Notes: generated by a model from the sequence alone, not told the origin. A stretch of DNA of 42,805 nt from Lachnospiraceae bacterium (GCA_017453065.1 JAFTKW010000008.1:1-42805); one strand, 5' to 3'; counted from the stretch's first letter, positions 33,210-42,139 are shown. Made by a program: numbers and translations.

Positions 33210-33247
33210 AAAAAATGAACGAGACAGCCAAAAACAGGCAATCTCGT
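33210..33247 (-). terminator. Candidate terminator of the cyclophilin gene
   Basis: On the minus strand ACGAGA (33247-33242) pairs with TCTCGT (33224-33219), with GCC/GGC inside and A-rich loop, then CATTTTTT (T run at 33215-33210). Confidence 0.65.
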
Positions 33248-33300
33248 CCGAATATTGTCTAAGTTGTATCAAATTTGTAAGAATTTAGTAATTGTTTTGT

Positions 33301-33822
33301 CTAAATTTTTTCTGGTTCTGGATACTGAACACCGAAAGTTTCAACGGTGACTTTTTCCATAACCTGATCTTCCATTGGTTTGTCGTGCCAATCTGTTCGA
33401 GTTTCAGCAATTTTATCTACAACTTCCATGCCCTCGATAATTTTTCCGAATGCTGCGTAGCTGCCATCCAGGTGAGGAGCATCCTTGTGCATAATGAAGA
33501 ACTGAGAACCAGCAGAGTCTGGGTTCATGCTGCGCGCCATGGAAAGTACGCCAGCTGTGTGCTTTAAATTGTTCTCAATACCATTGGCAGAGAACTCACC
33601 TTTGATGCTGTAGCCAGGACCGCCGATGCCGATACCTTCTGGATCACCACCCTGAATCATGAAGCCTTTGATAACGCGGTGGAAGATGATTCCATCATAA
33701 AAGCCTTTGTTTACCAGTGAAATAAAGTTGTTAACGGAGATTGGTGCAATTTCAGGATAAAGCTCCAATTTCATCACATCTCCTGTATTCATTGTAATTG
33801 TAACGATAGGATTCTGTGCCAT
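33301..33822 (-). CDS. Cyclophilin-type peptidyl-prolyl isomerase
   Basis: Cytoplasmic (no signal peptide) protein-folding enzyme of 173 residues that speeds cis-trans isomerisation of Xaa-Pro bonds. The cyclophilin active-site residues are visible: FHRVIKGFMIQGGDP (Arg and Phe of the catalytic pocket), then GVLSMARSMNPDSAGSQFFI and LDGSYAAFGKI. The start is ATG 33822, with AAGGAAGGA just upstream; an upstream in-frame ATG at 33855 has no RBS and overlaps the promoter. It is single, between two convergent or divergent neighbours. Confidence 0.93.
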   Translation of the reverse strand: MAQNPIVTITMNTGDVMKLELYPEIAPISVNNFISLVNKGFYDGIIFHRVIKGFMIQGGDPEGIGIGGPGYSIKGEFSANGIENNLKHTAGVLSMARSMNPDSAGSQFFIMHKDAPHLDGSYAAFGKIIEGMEVVDKIAETRTDWHDKPMEDQVMEKVTVETFGVQYPEPEKI

Positions 33823-33857
33823 AATATCCTTCCTTTCTAAACTTTCAAGATGCATTT

Positions 33858-33886
33858 ATCATATCGCAAATTGGGAGCCAGTGCAA
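33858..33886 (-). promoter_or_regulatory. Promoter of the cyclophilin gene
   Basis: On the minus strand TTGCAC (33886-33881), a 17-bp spacer and TATGAT (33863-33858). Confidence 0.65.
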
Positions 33887-33979
33887 GAGTAAAGCATCCC
33901 TGAGAGGATGAGAAGTGTAGGGGCATTCTTTTTTGGCTAAGAGGGGAACGCAAGGGTAGAAAACGGTGCAGATTGAGAG

Positions 33980-33985
33980 TATAAT
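33980..33985 (+). promoter_or_regulatory. -10 box immediately before the acetyltransferase start
   Basis: TATAAT at 33980-33985 ends 6 nt before ATG 33992, which places the expected transcription start on the A of the start codon. The -35 position (33957-33962, TAGAAA) is weak. Confidence 0.5.
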
Positions 33986-33991
33986 TGATCT

Positions 33992-34912
33992 ATGAAGAAA
34001 TTACACATATATATCGAAACACAAAAAGGAATAAAGGATTTAGAGGCTGCGCTTGCTGAACTTGCAGGCATGGGAGTGGAGGTGTGTGTGCATTCGCTCT
34101 TGGCGGAACTGAAGGAGATGGAAAACTGCCTGCAGAAGACTAAGGAGACGAGGCCTGGTCAAATAGTGGACAGAACGCTTTGCCTGCCATGTTTTCAGGA
34201 CAAGGAGGATGCACTCATCGTTACGGATGTTCCGCAATTTGCATCTATGCTGGCGGCAGGTGGCTATCCAGTGCTTGCATACGTCCATGAGGGGAATAAA
34301 GGATGCAGCTTACCTCACGTGAAATATGTAATAGAAGGATTTGAGGATGTAGACGGTGGATATTTCTGGAGAGTTTGGCAGAGATTGACCGGAAAACCGT
34401 GGTACATCACGGAGACAGAAAGGTGTATTATTCGCGAGACCTGCGAGGACGATGTGGATACTTTCTATGAGATTTATAGCGAACCGTCAATCACTGCTTA
34501 TATGGAGAATTTGTTCGCTGAGAAAGACGCGGAGCTTCAATATGTCAAAGACTACCGAGAAAAGGTCTACGAGTTCTATGGGTTTGGCATGTGGACTGTA
34601 TTAGACAAAGAGAGCGGCCAAGTCATAGGCAGAGCTGGAATCAGCATGCGAGAAGGTTACGAAGAGCCTGAGCTGGGTTTTCTGATTGCCAAGCCTTTTC
34701 AAGGCAAAGGAATTGCAGCGGAAGTGTGCGATGCTGTGCTGAAATTCGCCCAAAAGGAATTTGGGTTTGTTAGATTCCAGGCACTTGTTCACAAGGATAA
34801 TCTTGCTTCCCTGCGAGTGCTTCAAAAACTAGGATTTACTTATGAGCGTACGGTTGTAGAGAGAGGAGAAACCCTGGAGCTGTATATATGCGCATTCCCG
34901 ATCTCTATCTAA
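33992..34912 (+). CDS. GNAT acetyltransferase with N-terminal Rossmann-like domain
   Basis: Two-domain protein of 306 residues. The C-terminal half (about 145-300) is a RimJ/RimL-type GNAT: IIRETCEDDVDTFYEIY at its start, the acetyl-CoA loop in AKPFQGKGIAAEVCDAVL, and NLASLRVLQKLGF near the end. The first 140 residues look like a degenerate HAD/Rossmann-like domain (LIVTDVPQFASMLAAGGYPVLAYVHEGN); this arrangement occurs in clostridial acetyltransferases but its role is unknown. The acceptor substrate is unknown. There is no good ribosome-binding site before ATG 33992, and a TATAAT box lies just 6 nt before it, so translation from a leaderless mRNA is possible. Confidence 0.8.
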   Translation: MKKLHIYIETQKGIKDLEAALAELAGMGVEVCVHSLLAELKEMENCLQKTKETRPGQIVDRTLCLPCFQDKEDALIVTDVPQFASMLAAGGYPVLAYVHEGNKGCSLPHVKYVIEGFEDVDGGYFWRVWQRLTGKPWYITETERCIIRETCEDDVDTFYEIYSEPSITAYMENLFAEKDAELQYVKDYREKVYEFYGFGMWTVLDKESGQVIGRAGISMREGYEEPELGFLIAKPFQGKGIAAEVCDAVLKFAQKEFGFVRFQALVHKDNLASLRVLQKLGFTYERTVVERGETLELYICAFPISI

Positions 34913-34999
34913 ACCCGGAAAGAGGGCGTAAAAGAAGGCTGAAGCTTAAGTAGGGCAGTTATGCGAGCCAAAAGTAAATCGAATACATAGCAGCAATAC

Positions 35000-35034
35000 A
35001 AAAAGAGTAGTTCAATTTGAACTACTCTTTTTTT
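35000..35034. terminator. Bidirectional terminator between the acetyltransferase and hflC
   Basis: A near-perfect stem AAAAAGAGTAGTTC (35000-35013) / GAACTACTCTTTTT (35019-35032), with A run before and T7 after, between convergent genes. Confidence 0.93.
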
Positions 35035-35078
35035 GGAAGTTTATGTCTATGAATCTCGATGGAATCGAGCGTCACATC

Positions 35079-35942
35079 TTAATAGAAGATCTGAGCGATA
35101 GGTGAGTCGGAAGACAAGAACAAGGTCTTGTTGCCGCCAACCATGGAAACCTTAAGAGCATCTAAACTTCTTACGAAGGTGTAGAATTCTGTGCGGGATG
35201 CATCTGCATACGCTTCAGAAAGAATGCGCATGTATTCTGCTTCGCCTTCAGCAACAAGAATTTCCGCCTGCTTGTTTGCTTCGGAAAGCATCATGGTTAC
35301 TTCCATGTCAGTGGTGTTTTTGATGATCTGAGCTTCAGAAGCACCTTCAGCTGTGTATGTAGCAGCGATGTTGTCACGCTCAGAAATCATACGCTCATAA
35401 ACAGCGGTTTTGTTGTCGCTAGGAAGATCCAAGTGCTTGGTCTCGAAACTGAGAAGTGTGATACCGTACTGGTCCAATGCATTGCCGATGTTGTCGATAA
35501 CTGCAGCTGCCAATTCGCCGTCACGTGCACTGATAACCTCTGCCTGAGTCATACTGGAAATTACGTTCTTGGTTGAGTTATAAACGATAGGGTCCATACG
35601 GCTCTCTGCATTTGAAATGGAGCAGTTAAGGGTCTGTGCGAATTTCAGTGGATCTGTAATGGTCCAAAGTACATAACTGTCTGTAATCATGGTCTTTTTG
35701 TCACTGGTGATGACATCAGAGGTAGCAAGGTCATAAAGCAAGGTCTGCTTTGGAAGTGTATCTACGCTCTGGATAAATGGAATCTTAAAGCTGATACCAG
35801 CTTCATCTACAATGTGATCAATTTTGCCGAACTGTCTAACTAAACTATATTGATTTTCGTTTGTAATAACGAAACTGGATGAACCAACGATGAGAAGTCC
35901 TACAAGGACGACTCCTGCAATTGCTTTTATAAATGTTTTCAT
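35079..35942 (-). CDS. hflC: HflC, SPFH-domain modulator of FtsH
   Basis: Membrane protein of 287 residues with one N-terminal helix (about 5-25) and a long SPFH/band-7 domain (about 25-210; ENQYSLVRQFGKIDHIV, then TITDPLKFAQTL), followed by a coiled, Glu/Ala-rich helix (about 190-255, ANKQAEILVAEGEAEYMRI). In Escherichia coli HflK and HflC form a large cage around FtsH and restrain its proteolysis. It lies 34 bp after hflK on the same strand; FtsH is encoded at 21682-23940. Confidence 0.9.
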   Translation of the reverse strand: MKTFIKAIAGVVLVGLLIVGSSSFVITNENQYSLVRQFGKIDHIVDEAGISFKIPFIQSVDTLPKQTLLYDLATSDVITSDKKTMITDSYVLWTITDPLKFAQTLNCSISNAESRMDPIVYNSTKNVISSMTQAEVISARDGELAAAVIDNIGNALDQYGITLLSFETKHLDLPSDNKTAVYERMISERDNIAATYTAEGASEAQIIKNTTDMEVTMMLSEANKQAEILVAEGEAEYMRILSEAYADASRTEFYTFVRSLDALKVSMVGGNKTLFLSSDSPIAQIFY

Positions 35943-35976
35943 ATTATTCCTCTCTATGCTAATGAATTGTTGGTGA

Positions 35977-36963
35977 TTAGTTGTTACTTGTTGTTCCAGT
36001 AAAGGATTCTACTGGGTAGATGGTCTGCACGTTGCCATTTGGACTTTCAATGATTACCTTGAGTTGAGGAAGAACTTCTTCCATTGCCTCGTAGAACATA
36101 CGCTGTTTGGTAATCTCTGGATTCTTAATGTACTCTTCGTACATAGCGTTGAAACGTGCTACCTGTGCAGTTGCCTCGTTGATACGTTTTGCTTTGTCTG
36201 CCTCTGCATCCTTGATGATAGCGTCGGCAGCAGCCTGCGCCTGAGGAATCTGCTCGTTGCGATATTTATTAGCATTGTTGAGGGATGTTTCTTTACCCTG
36301 TTTTGCAGTTTCTACTGCCTTGAAGGCTTCCATAACCTCTGCTGTAGGTGGCTCGGAGTCCTGAATTGTAATGTTTACAAGCTGGATACCCAGATCCTGC
36401 TGGTCTAACTTATCCAAAATCATGGTTTTGATAGCTGCCTGAATTTCGTTTTTGCCTGTGGTCAAAACGTCGTCTACAGGATAGCTTCCGATTACGTTGC
36501 GGATGCAACTCATGCTAATGTTTTTCAAGATGGCTACTGGTTCCTGAGAAGCGTAGATTGCTTTTACAGGATCGGAGAAACGATATTCTACGAAGAAGTC
36601 TACCATTACGAAGTTGTAGTCACTGGTAATCATCAATGCTTCGTCTTCGTAGCTTGCATCTGTCTTTGCATCATAACCGATGGTGAAGCCCTGAATGGTT
36701 GTATTTACTTTTTTAACCTGCTGAACTAGCGGAATCTTGAAGTGGAGACCTGGCTCAGTAACTGCTTTGGCCTGACCGAAGGTAATAAGTACGGCCTGCT
36801 CCTGTTCCTTAATAGTATAGAAGGAACCGGTAACCAAGATCAGTGCTACCACAACCACTGCCACGATAGCGATGAGCTTTCCTAGGGAAGGCGTTCCTCC
36901 TTTGCCTGGTTTTGGGTTTACAGTTTCAAACCCGTTCATTTTGTTTCTGAATGAATCTTTCAT
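35977..36963 (-). CDS. hflK: HflK, SPFH-domain modulator of FtsH
   Basis: Membrane protein of 328 residues. A short Gly/Pro-containing cytoplasmic start (1-28) precedes one membrane helix (about 29-50). The SPFH domain includes KEQEQAVLITFGQAKAV and EPGLHFKIPLVQQV, and the C-terminal coiled region has AQAAADAIIKDAEADKAKRI. RBS GGAGAG precedes the ATG at 36963. It forms a two-gene operon with hflC. Confidence 0.9.
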   Translation of the reverse strand: MKDSFRNKMNGFETVNPKPGKGGTPSLGKLIAIVAVVVVALILVTGSFYTIKEQEQAVLITFGQAKAVTEPGLHFKIPLVQQVKKVNTTIQGFTIGYDAKTDASYEDEALMITSDYNFVMVDFFVEYRFSDPVKAIYASQEPVAILKNISMSCIRNVIGSYPVDDVLTTGKNEIQAAIKTMILDKLDQQDLGIQLVNITIQDSEPPTAEVMEAFKAVETAKQGKETSLNNANKYRNEQIPQAQAAADAIIKDAEADKAKRINEATAQVARFNAMYEEYIKNPEITKQRMFYEAMEEVLPQLKVIIESPNGNVQTIYPVESFTGTTSNN

Positions 36964-37091
36964 AATACTCTCCTCGTTTTTGTTTAGTGTATTAACGTGT
37001 TGATAAGGTTATTCTACAATAGTTGGCAATTTCTAACAATAGATAAAAATGCACGAAAGAAAAGTATAAAGTTCAAAAAGACTGTTCTTCG

Positions 37092-37120
37092 TTGTTTTTT
37101 GCCCTAAATTGTACTATTAT
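37092..37120 (+). promoter_or_regulatory. Candidate promoter of the deacetylase operon
   Basis: TTGTTT (37092-37097), a 17-bp spacer and TATTAT (37115-37120), about 75 bp before the gene. Confidence 0.5.
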
Positions 37121-37199
37121 ATGGATATGGGTTTAGAAAAAGTTAAGAATTATAAACTGATTTTCAGAGGAAAAAACTTAAAAAAGTGGGGTAAAAAGT

Positions 37200-38021
37200 A
37201 TGAGAGCGTTTGTGACATTTCCGGAAGGAAAAGCTAAAGTATTAACTATGAGCTATGACGATGGCAAAAAGCAGGATGAGAGACTGGTTGCCATCTTTAG
37301 CAAATATGGAATCCGAGGAACCTTCAACTTAAACTATGGATTGATGGATCGTCCAGAGAGACTTGATCTTGAACAAGTGAAGGATTTGTATGAAGGACAT
37401 GAGATTGCCACACATAGCATGACACATCCAACTATGACCAGATATCCTATGGCAAGACTGGCCTGGGAAATCTTAGAGGACCGAAAGGGCTGGGAATCCG
37501 TAGTTGGCTATCCGGTGCGTGGTCATGCATACCCAAATGGTGCTTACAATCAGGAAATCAAAAACCTGCTTGCCAGTCTTGGAATCGTTTACGCCAGAGT
37601 GGTGCCTTCTACAGAAGGTTTTGAACTTCCAACGGATTTGCTGGAGTGGCAGCCTACCTGTCACCACAACAATCCTAGGCTGATGGAGCTGGGACAGAAC
37701 TTCATAGACTTTAAAAAGACACAATACTTAAAGTGCATGTATGTCTGGGGACATAGTTATGAGTTTGACAACAATGACAATTGGCATGTAATAGAAGACT
37801 TCTGTGCTCTTATGAGCGGCAAGGAAGATATCTGGTATGCCACCAATATAGAAATCGTAGATTACATGAAGGCTGCGAAAGAGTTGCAGTATAGTGCAGA
37901 TAGTAGCATCGTTTACAATCCATCAGCAATCAGCGTGTGGGTTTGCGTAGAAGATGACGAAGCAGATTTTAGTAAGACATATGTAGAGATTAAGGGAGGA
38001 AGCCTTAAGAAATTATGGTAA
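37200..38021 (+). CDS. Polysaccharide deacetylase family protein (NodB homology)
   Basis: Carbohydrate esterase 4-type protein of 273 residues. The metal-binding motif 1 is LTMSYDDG (Asp20, Asp21) and motif 2 is ATHSMTHP (His72, His76), the two histidines and Asp of the metal site. No signal peptide is evident, which argues for a cytoplasmic role on a sugar or oligosaccharide, or a related function, rather than for cell-wall deacetylation. RBS GGGG lies near the ATG. The last 7 bp overlap the aldo/keto reductase start (38015), so the two are translationally coupled and may act in one pathway. Confidence 0.87.
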   Translation: MRAFVTFPEGKAKVLTMSYDDGKKQDERLVAIFSKYGIRGTFNLNYGLMDRPERLDLEQVKDLYEGHEIATHSMTHPTMTRYPMARLAWEILEDRKGWESVVGYPVRGHAYPNGAYNQEIKNLLASLGIVYARVVPSTEGFELPTDLLEWQPTCHHNNPRLMELGQNFIDFKKTQYLKCMYVWGHSYEFDNNDNWHVIEDFCALMSGKEDIWYATNIEIVDYMKAAKELQYSADSSIVYNPSAISVWVCVEDDEADFSKTYVEIKGGSLKKLW

Positions 38022-39043
38022 GTGTTAGACTTGGGAGTACTGAGATAGTAGTAAACAAAAATGGTTTTGGAGCGCTTCCTATTCAGAGAGTAAGTGAAGA
38101 ATCTGCAGTAGAAATGCTAAGGGCGGCCTACGAGGGCGGTATCAATTTCTTTGACACAGCCAGATTTTATACAGATAGTGAAGAGAAATTGGGACAGGCT
38201 TTTGCTGGCATGAGAGACAAGGTATATATTGCCACTAAGACTGCGGCGGTTACCCCGGAAGCATTCTGGAAGGACTTAGAAACTTCTTTAAACAACCTAC
38301 AGACCACTTACATAGATTTGTATCAGTTCCACAACCCATCCTTCTGCCCTAAGCCAGGGGACGGAACAGGGGTATATGAGTGTATGCTGGAGGCGAAAGC
38401 GCAAGGAAAGATTCGCCATATCGGTATTACCAACCACAGACTGGAGGTGGCAAAGGAAGCGATTGAAAGTGGTCTATATGAGACCCTGCAGTTTCCGTTC
38501 TGTTACCTTGCCAGCGACAAAGATATCGAGCTGGTACAAATGTGCAAGGAAGCAGATATGGGATTTATTGCTATGAAGGCTTTGTCTGGAGGTTTGATTA
38601 CAAATTCCAGACTGGCATATGCTTATCTGGCGCAGTACGACAATGTACTTCCTATCTGGGGCGTGCAGCGTATGTCTGAACTTCAGGAATTTTTGGAATA
38701 TGTAAAGAATCCACCAGTGATGACAAAGGATCTGCAGGCTATTATAGATAAGGATAGAACAGAACTGGCAGGAGAGTTCTGCAGAGGCTGTGGCTACTGT
38801 ATGCCTTGCCCTGTGGGAATTGAGATCAACAACTGTGCCCGCATGTCTCTGCTGATTCGCAGATCTCCTGCGTTACTTCAGTTGACGGAGGAAGTACAGG
38901 CCAAGATGGCCAAAATAGAGGATTGCTTAAATTGTGGCAAGTGTGCATCCAAGTGTCCGTATGGATTGGACACACCAACGCTTCTTCGCCGTAATTTGGA
39001 GGACTACAAGCAGGTATTGAAGGATCGCAGTATAGTAATGTAG
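38015..39043 (+). CDS. Aldo/keto reductase with C-terminal 4Fe-4S domain
   Basis: Fusion oxidoreductase of 342 residues. The N-terminal aldo/keto reductase barrel (about 1-240) has the catalytic tetrad Asp47, Tyr52, Lys75 and His106 (FFDTARFYTD, ATKTA, YQFHN). The C-terminal part (about 250-320) holds two ferredoxin-like cysteine sets: 256, 259, 262, 265 (CRGCGYCMPCP) and 304, 307, 310, 314 (CLNCGKCASKCP). Such fusions link substrate oxidation or reduction with iron-sulfur electron transfer; the substrate is unknown. It overlaps the deacetylase by 7 bp. Confidence 0.9.
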   Translation: MVSVRLGSTEIVVNKNGFGALPIQRVSEESAVEMLRAAYEGGINFFDTARFYTDSEEKLGQAFAGMRDKVYIATKTAAVTPEAFWKDLETSLNNLQTTYIDLYQFHNPSFCPKPGDGTGVYECMLEAKAQGKIRHIGITNHRLEVAKEAIESGLYETLQFPFCYLASDKDIELVQMCKEADMGFIAMKALSGGLITNSRLAYAYLAQYDNVLPIWGVQRMSELQEFLEYVKNPPVMTKDLQAIIDKDRTELAGEFCRGCGYCMPCPVGIEINNCARMSLLIRRSPALLQLTEEVQAKMAKIEDCLNCGKCASKCPYGLDTPTLLRRNLEDYKQVLKDRSIVM

Positions 39044-39113
39044 AGATGCTGCCACATGGCAGTGCTGATATGGTTTCAAAAAGTATTATAAATATGAATC
39101 ATTGGGGGAAGCC

Positions 39114-40100
39114 GTGAAACGAGTATCCATTAAGGACGTGGCCAAGGAGGCCGGCGTATCCATTACAACCGTCTCTCACTCCCTTTCGGGACGAGGGGTA
39201 ATTAAACAGGAAACAAGAGACAGGGTGATTGAAATAGCCAAGCGCATGAATTACATTCCGGATTGGAATGGCAGGAATCTCAAGGCGGTGGCGACCAGGA
39301 CCATAGGCTTGTTTACCAAATCTATCCGTGGATATTATGGACAGCTTGCAGATGCCATGAGCGAAGAATGCAAAGTCCATGGTTATGAGTTGGATATCTT
39401 TGTGACAGATGATGAGCAGATGATGCTCAGCAGTCTCATTAGCCATCGTGTGGATGGAGCTGTGATTTTGCACAGTGGACTTACAGATCAGAGCGTAGAA
39501 ATGTTGATTCGAGCTGAGGTTCCAGTACTATTTTTGGATCGTGAGATTCAAGGCAAAACAGTGTCCAGCGTGTTGTTTGACTCTTATGCAACGGGCCAGA
39601 TGGCAGCCAAATATTTGCATCAGTTAGGGCATAGACGAATTCTTTTCGTGGAAGGCCAGGACACGTATGACGGAATCATGCGTCGCAGAGGCTTCATGGA
39701 ATACATGAAGACCATCGGGGAACCTATACCGGAAGAATATCAAATTGATGGCTGGTTCGACCGTGGGGTAGCCAACAAGGCGATGAAAGAATTTCTGAGC
39801 AAGGGTCTGCCTTTGCCGGATGCTATATTTGCGACCAATGACGACAGTGCCTTTGGCTGCATCAAGGCGTTACTGGGAGCAGGGTACAAAGTCCCGGAGG
39901 ATGTCAGTGTTATGGGAGTGGATGATATTGAACTGTCCAGGTGGTATGCCCCTTCTCTGACCACCATTCGAACTCACATTGATCAACAGGGCCAACGGGC
40001 CGCAAAGGAAGTTATTCGATTGGTAAATGGACATTCAGGAACCAGTATTCGAATACAGGGTGACATAGTGGAACGCAAATCTTGTCGCCAAAAGAGTTAA
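39114..40100 (+). CDS. LacI-family transcriptional repressor
   Basis: DNA-binding protein of 328 residues. The N-terminal LacI helix-turn-helix is exact (MKRVSIKDVAKEAGVSITTV), the hinge follows (about 45-60), and a periplasmic-binding-like sugar domain fills the remainder (ATNDDSAFGCIKALLGAGYKVPEDVSVMGVDDIE). The start is GTG 39114, preceded by GGGGGAA (39104-39110); TTG 39102 would add four residues. It is followed by a terminator and then by a promoter with three identical palindromic sites, so it most likely represses the binding-protein operon that begins at 40365; release would come from a sugar it binds. Confidence 0.93.
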   Translation: MKRVSIKDVAKEAGVSITTVSHSLSGRGVIKQETRDRVIEIAKRMNYIPDWNGRNLKAVATRTIGLFTKSIRGYYGQLADAMSEECKVHGYELDIFVTDDEQMMLSSLISHRVDGAVILHSGLTDQSVEMLIRAEVPVLFLDREIQGKTVSSVLFDSYATGQMAAKYLHQLGHRRILFVEGQDTYDGIMRRRGFMEYMKTIGEPIPEEYQIDGWFDRGVANKAMKEFLSKGLPLPDAIFATNDDSAFGCIKALLGAGYKVPEDVSVMGVDDIELSRWYAPSLTTIRTHIDQQGQRAAKEVIRLVNGHSGTSIRIQGDIVERKSCRQKS

Positions 40101-40110
40101 CAGATTGCAC

Positions 40111-40153
40111 AAAATCTCCTCGACTTAATCCATAAAGTTGAGGGGATTTTTTT
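40111..40153 (+). terminator. Terminator of the LacI-family gene
   Basis: AAAATCTCCTCGACTT (40111-40126) pairs with AAGTTGAGGGGATTTT (40135-40150) with two G-T pairs, then T7. Confidence 0.9.
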
Positions 40154-40177
40154 GCATATTTCACAAGATTTCATTTT

Positions 40178-40193
40178 ACAAAAACGTTTTTGT
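40178..40193. promoter_or_regulatory. Operator 1, perfect palindrome at the -35
   Basis: ACAAAAACGTTTTTGT is a 16-bp perfect palindrome whose last base is the first of the TTGACA -35 hexamer. Confidence 0.8.
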
Positions 40194-40221
40194 TGACAAA
40201 GAAAAAGGGCGGGAGTAGTAT
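40193..40221 (+). promoter_or_regulatory. Promoter of the second sugar-binding operon
   Basis: Consensus TTGACA (40193-40198), a 17-bp spacer and TAGTAT (40216-40221). The leader is about 140 nt. Confidence 0.75.
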
Positions 40222-40233
40222 AAAGATAGTTAG

Positions 40234-40249
40234 AGAAAAACGTTTTTGT
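40234..40249. promoter_or_regulatory. Operator 2, near the transcription start
   Basis: AGAAAAACGTTTTTGT, one mismatch from operator 1, lies just after the expected transcription start, a road-block position. Confidence 0.75.
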
Positions 40250-40302
40250 TCTGAAGTGGAAGTAGCCGCAACAGGGAGCGGGTCTCTTTTTTTTCTAAAA
40301 AA

Positions 40303-40316
40303 TAAAAACGTTTTTA
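40303..40316. promoter_or_regulatory. Operator 3, in the leader
   Basis: TAAAAACGTTTTTA, a perfect 14-bp palindrome with the same core, 68 bp after operator 2 (operators 1 and 2 are 56 bp apart). Several sites suggest looping or cooperative repression. Confidence 0.75.
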
Positions 40317-40364
40317 CGAAACTCTATACTGAAACACAAATAGTAATAAAAATGGAGGATTGTT

Positions 40365-42098
40365 ATGAAAGCAAAGAAAGTATTGGGATTATTACTTTCC
40401 GTTAGCATGTTGGTAGGCGTTCTTACCGGATGCGGCTCTAACGGAAACGACACACCAGTAAACACTGGCGACACTGAGAGCAAAGTGGAACAGTCCAGTG
40501 AAGACACAGCACAGTCTAGTGAAGAAGAAGTAAATACTACTCCTTTTTACATGACACTTGATCCAAACGTAGCTGGAGATATCGATGTAATGGTATGGTC
40601 TGGCGACAGTACATATCATGAGGACCTTGGTCACGCAGAGCTTACCGCAGAGGAAATTACTTCTCAGAACGTAGCAGCAATCTATGCTATGGCAAAAGAA
40701 TTCAATAAGATTTATCCAAATGTAAAGATTAATCTTTACGCAAAAGCAGATGACCCAAATGCAAACGACACATCTTGGGATCAGGAACTTGAAAACTTCA
40801 AAGCAGAGCACGGCAAATATCCAGATGTATATGCATCCAACAGCTTGGCAGCAGATACAGCAAAGGGTATGATTGCAGACCTTTCCGTATATGCTGATGA
40901 TCCACTTTATCAGACATTTAACCAGGGTATCATGGCTACTATGAACTACTATGGTTTCCAGGCAGGTCTTCCTCAGTTCGTACAGCCTTGGGGTATCTTC
41001 GTAAACAAGGCACTTGCTGAAGACAATAATATCGAAGTTCCAGACCCTGACTGGGATATCGATGAATATACAGACTTTATTACATCTGCAGACAACCAGA
41101 CATTCTGGGGAACAGTTTTTGCTAACCCAACTCAGATGATAGACACAGGTGTTAATACAATCTGTGCTCAGATGGCTTCCTACTCAGGCGGCGGAGATAG
41201 AGTAAATCTTGCGTCTGAAGAAGTTATGGCTCTTCTTGACTACATTCCTAAGTGGGCTGAATCTGAAATTTGGACACTTTATGGTGCAGGCGCAATCGAC
41301 CAGGCAGTTATCGATGATGGCTGGTGGTGGTCTTACAGATTCTTCTGCCGTAACTATGTACTTGTATCTCCTGGTGATCCTTGGATGGTTAACTCCGCAT
41401 CTCTTCCACAGAACGAAGATGGCTCATGGCCAGTTAACTCTGTAGAATCTTCTGATTGGGATATTTATCCAAGACCTTCTACAGATTACAAAGGAAATAC
41501 AGTAGGTCTTGTAGTAGACCCAATGGCAATTCACAACTTCGCTATGGATGATGGCGATGCAGCTTGGTCCGATGAAGAAAAAGCAAAAATGGATTTGGCT
41601 TATGCATTCGGTTCCTTCTGGTGTGGTGCTACAGAAGCTATGCAGGCTAGAGCAGACCAGCAGTATTCTAACAACGGAACACTTATGTCTTCCTTGAACG
41701 ACTCCTTCCCACTTGTAACTGGCGAAGAATTCGACAAGCAGATGGATATCTGGTATTCCACAGACATTCATGCTCGTTACGGTGATGCAGACCTTATGCC
41801 TGGTTTCCAGGAAGTTGTAAGACTTTGGGAAGATGGACAGATCTGGGATGTTTCCGACAAGACATATCCTTACTTTGTAACAGAAGATGGCACTCAGAAG
41901 GCATGTCTCTATGAGTGGCTCAATGTAACAAGCGTAGACGTAGTTGGCGTAGCAGTTACAGATGCTAGCTGGGTAGATACCGTAAAAGCAAACCTTGCAG
42001 ATTGGAACACAAAGGCTAACGAAAGATTCAGACTTGCTGAAGAATCCTTGAAGAATGGTCTTAAGACATACTATGGATTTACAGACGCTGACTTCTAA
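40365..42098 (+). CDS. Extracellular sugar-binding lipoprotein
   Basis: Substrate-binding protein of 577 residues. A Lys-rich start, hydrophobic core and lipobox VLTGC put the lipidated Cys at residue 23. A Ser/Glu/Thr-rich linker (about 24-55) separates the anchor from the binding domain, which is rich in Trp/Tyr (WWWSYRF near 320), as in oligosaccharide-binding proteins of CUT1 transporters. RBS GGAGG precedes the ATG. It is the first gene after the three-operator promoter and is followed by a stem-loop and then another exported protein; permeases presumably lie beyond the window. Substrate unknown. Confidence 0.9.
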   Translation: MKAKKVLGLLLSVSMLVGVLTGCGSNGNDTPVNTGDTESKVEQSSEDTAQSSEEEVNTTPFYMTLDPNVAGDIDVMVWSGDSTYHEDLGHAELTAEEITSQNVAAIYAMAKEFNKIYPNVKINLYAKADDPNANDTSWDQELENFKAEHGKYPDVYASNSLAADTAKGMIADLSVYADDPLYQTFNQGIMATMNYYGFQAGLPQFVQPWGIFVNKALAEDNNIEVPDPDWDIDEYTDFITSADNQTFWGTVFANPTQMIDTGVNTICAQMASYSGGGDRVNLASEEVMALLDYIPKWAESEIWTLYGAGAIDQAVIDDGWWWSYRFFCRNYVLVSPGDPWMVNSASLPQNEDGSWPVNSVESSDWDIYPRPSTDYKGNTVGLVVDPMAIHNFAMDDGDAAWSDEEKAKMDLAYAFGSFWCGATEAMQARADQQYSNNGTLMSSLNDSFPLVTGEEFDKQMDIWYSTDIHARYGDADLMPGFQEVVRLWEDGQIWDVSDKTYPYFVTEDGTQKACLYEWLNVTSVDVVGVAVTDASWVDTVKANLADWNTKANERFRLAEESLKNGLKTYYGFTDADF

Positions 42099-42139
42099 AA
42101 AGATACTGAATTAAGAAAGATCTGATATTTATGAGAAAG

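Noticed and set aside
40178-40316. CcpA cre sites
   Set aside because: The AAAAACGTTTTT core lacks the TG...CA ends of the usual cre consensus; a local LacI-type repressor is the simpler reading, though CcpA is not excluded.
40190-40405. 71-codon open frame across the operator region
   Set aside because: It covers promoter and operators and overlaps the lipoprotein start in another frame; no RBS.
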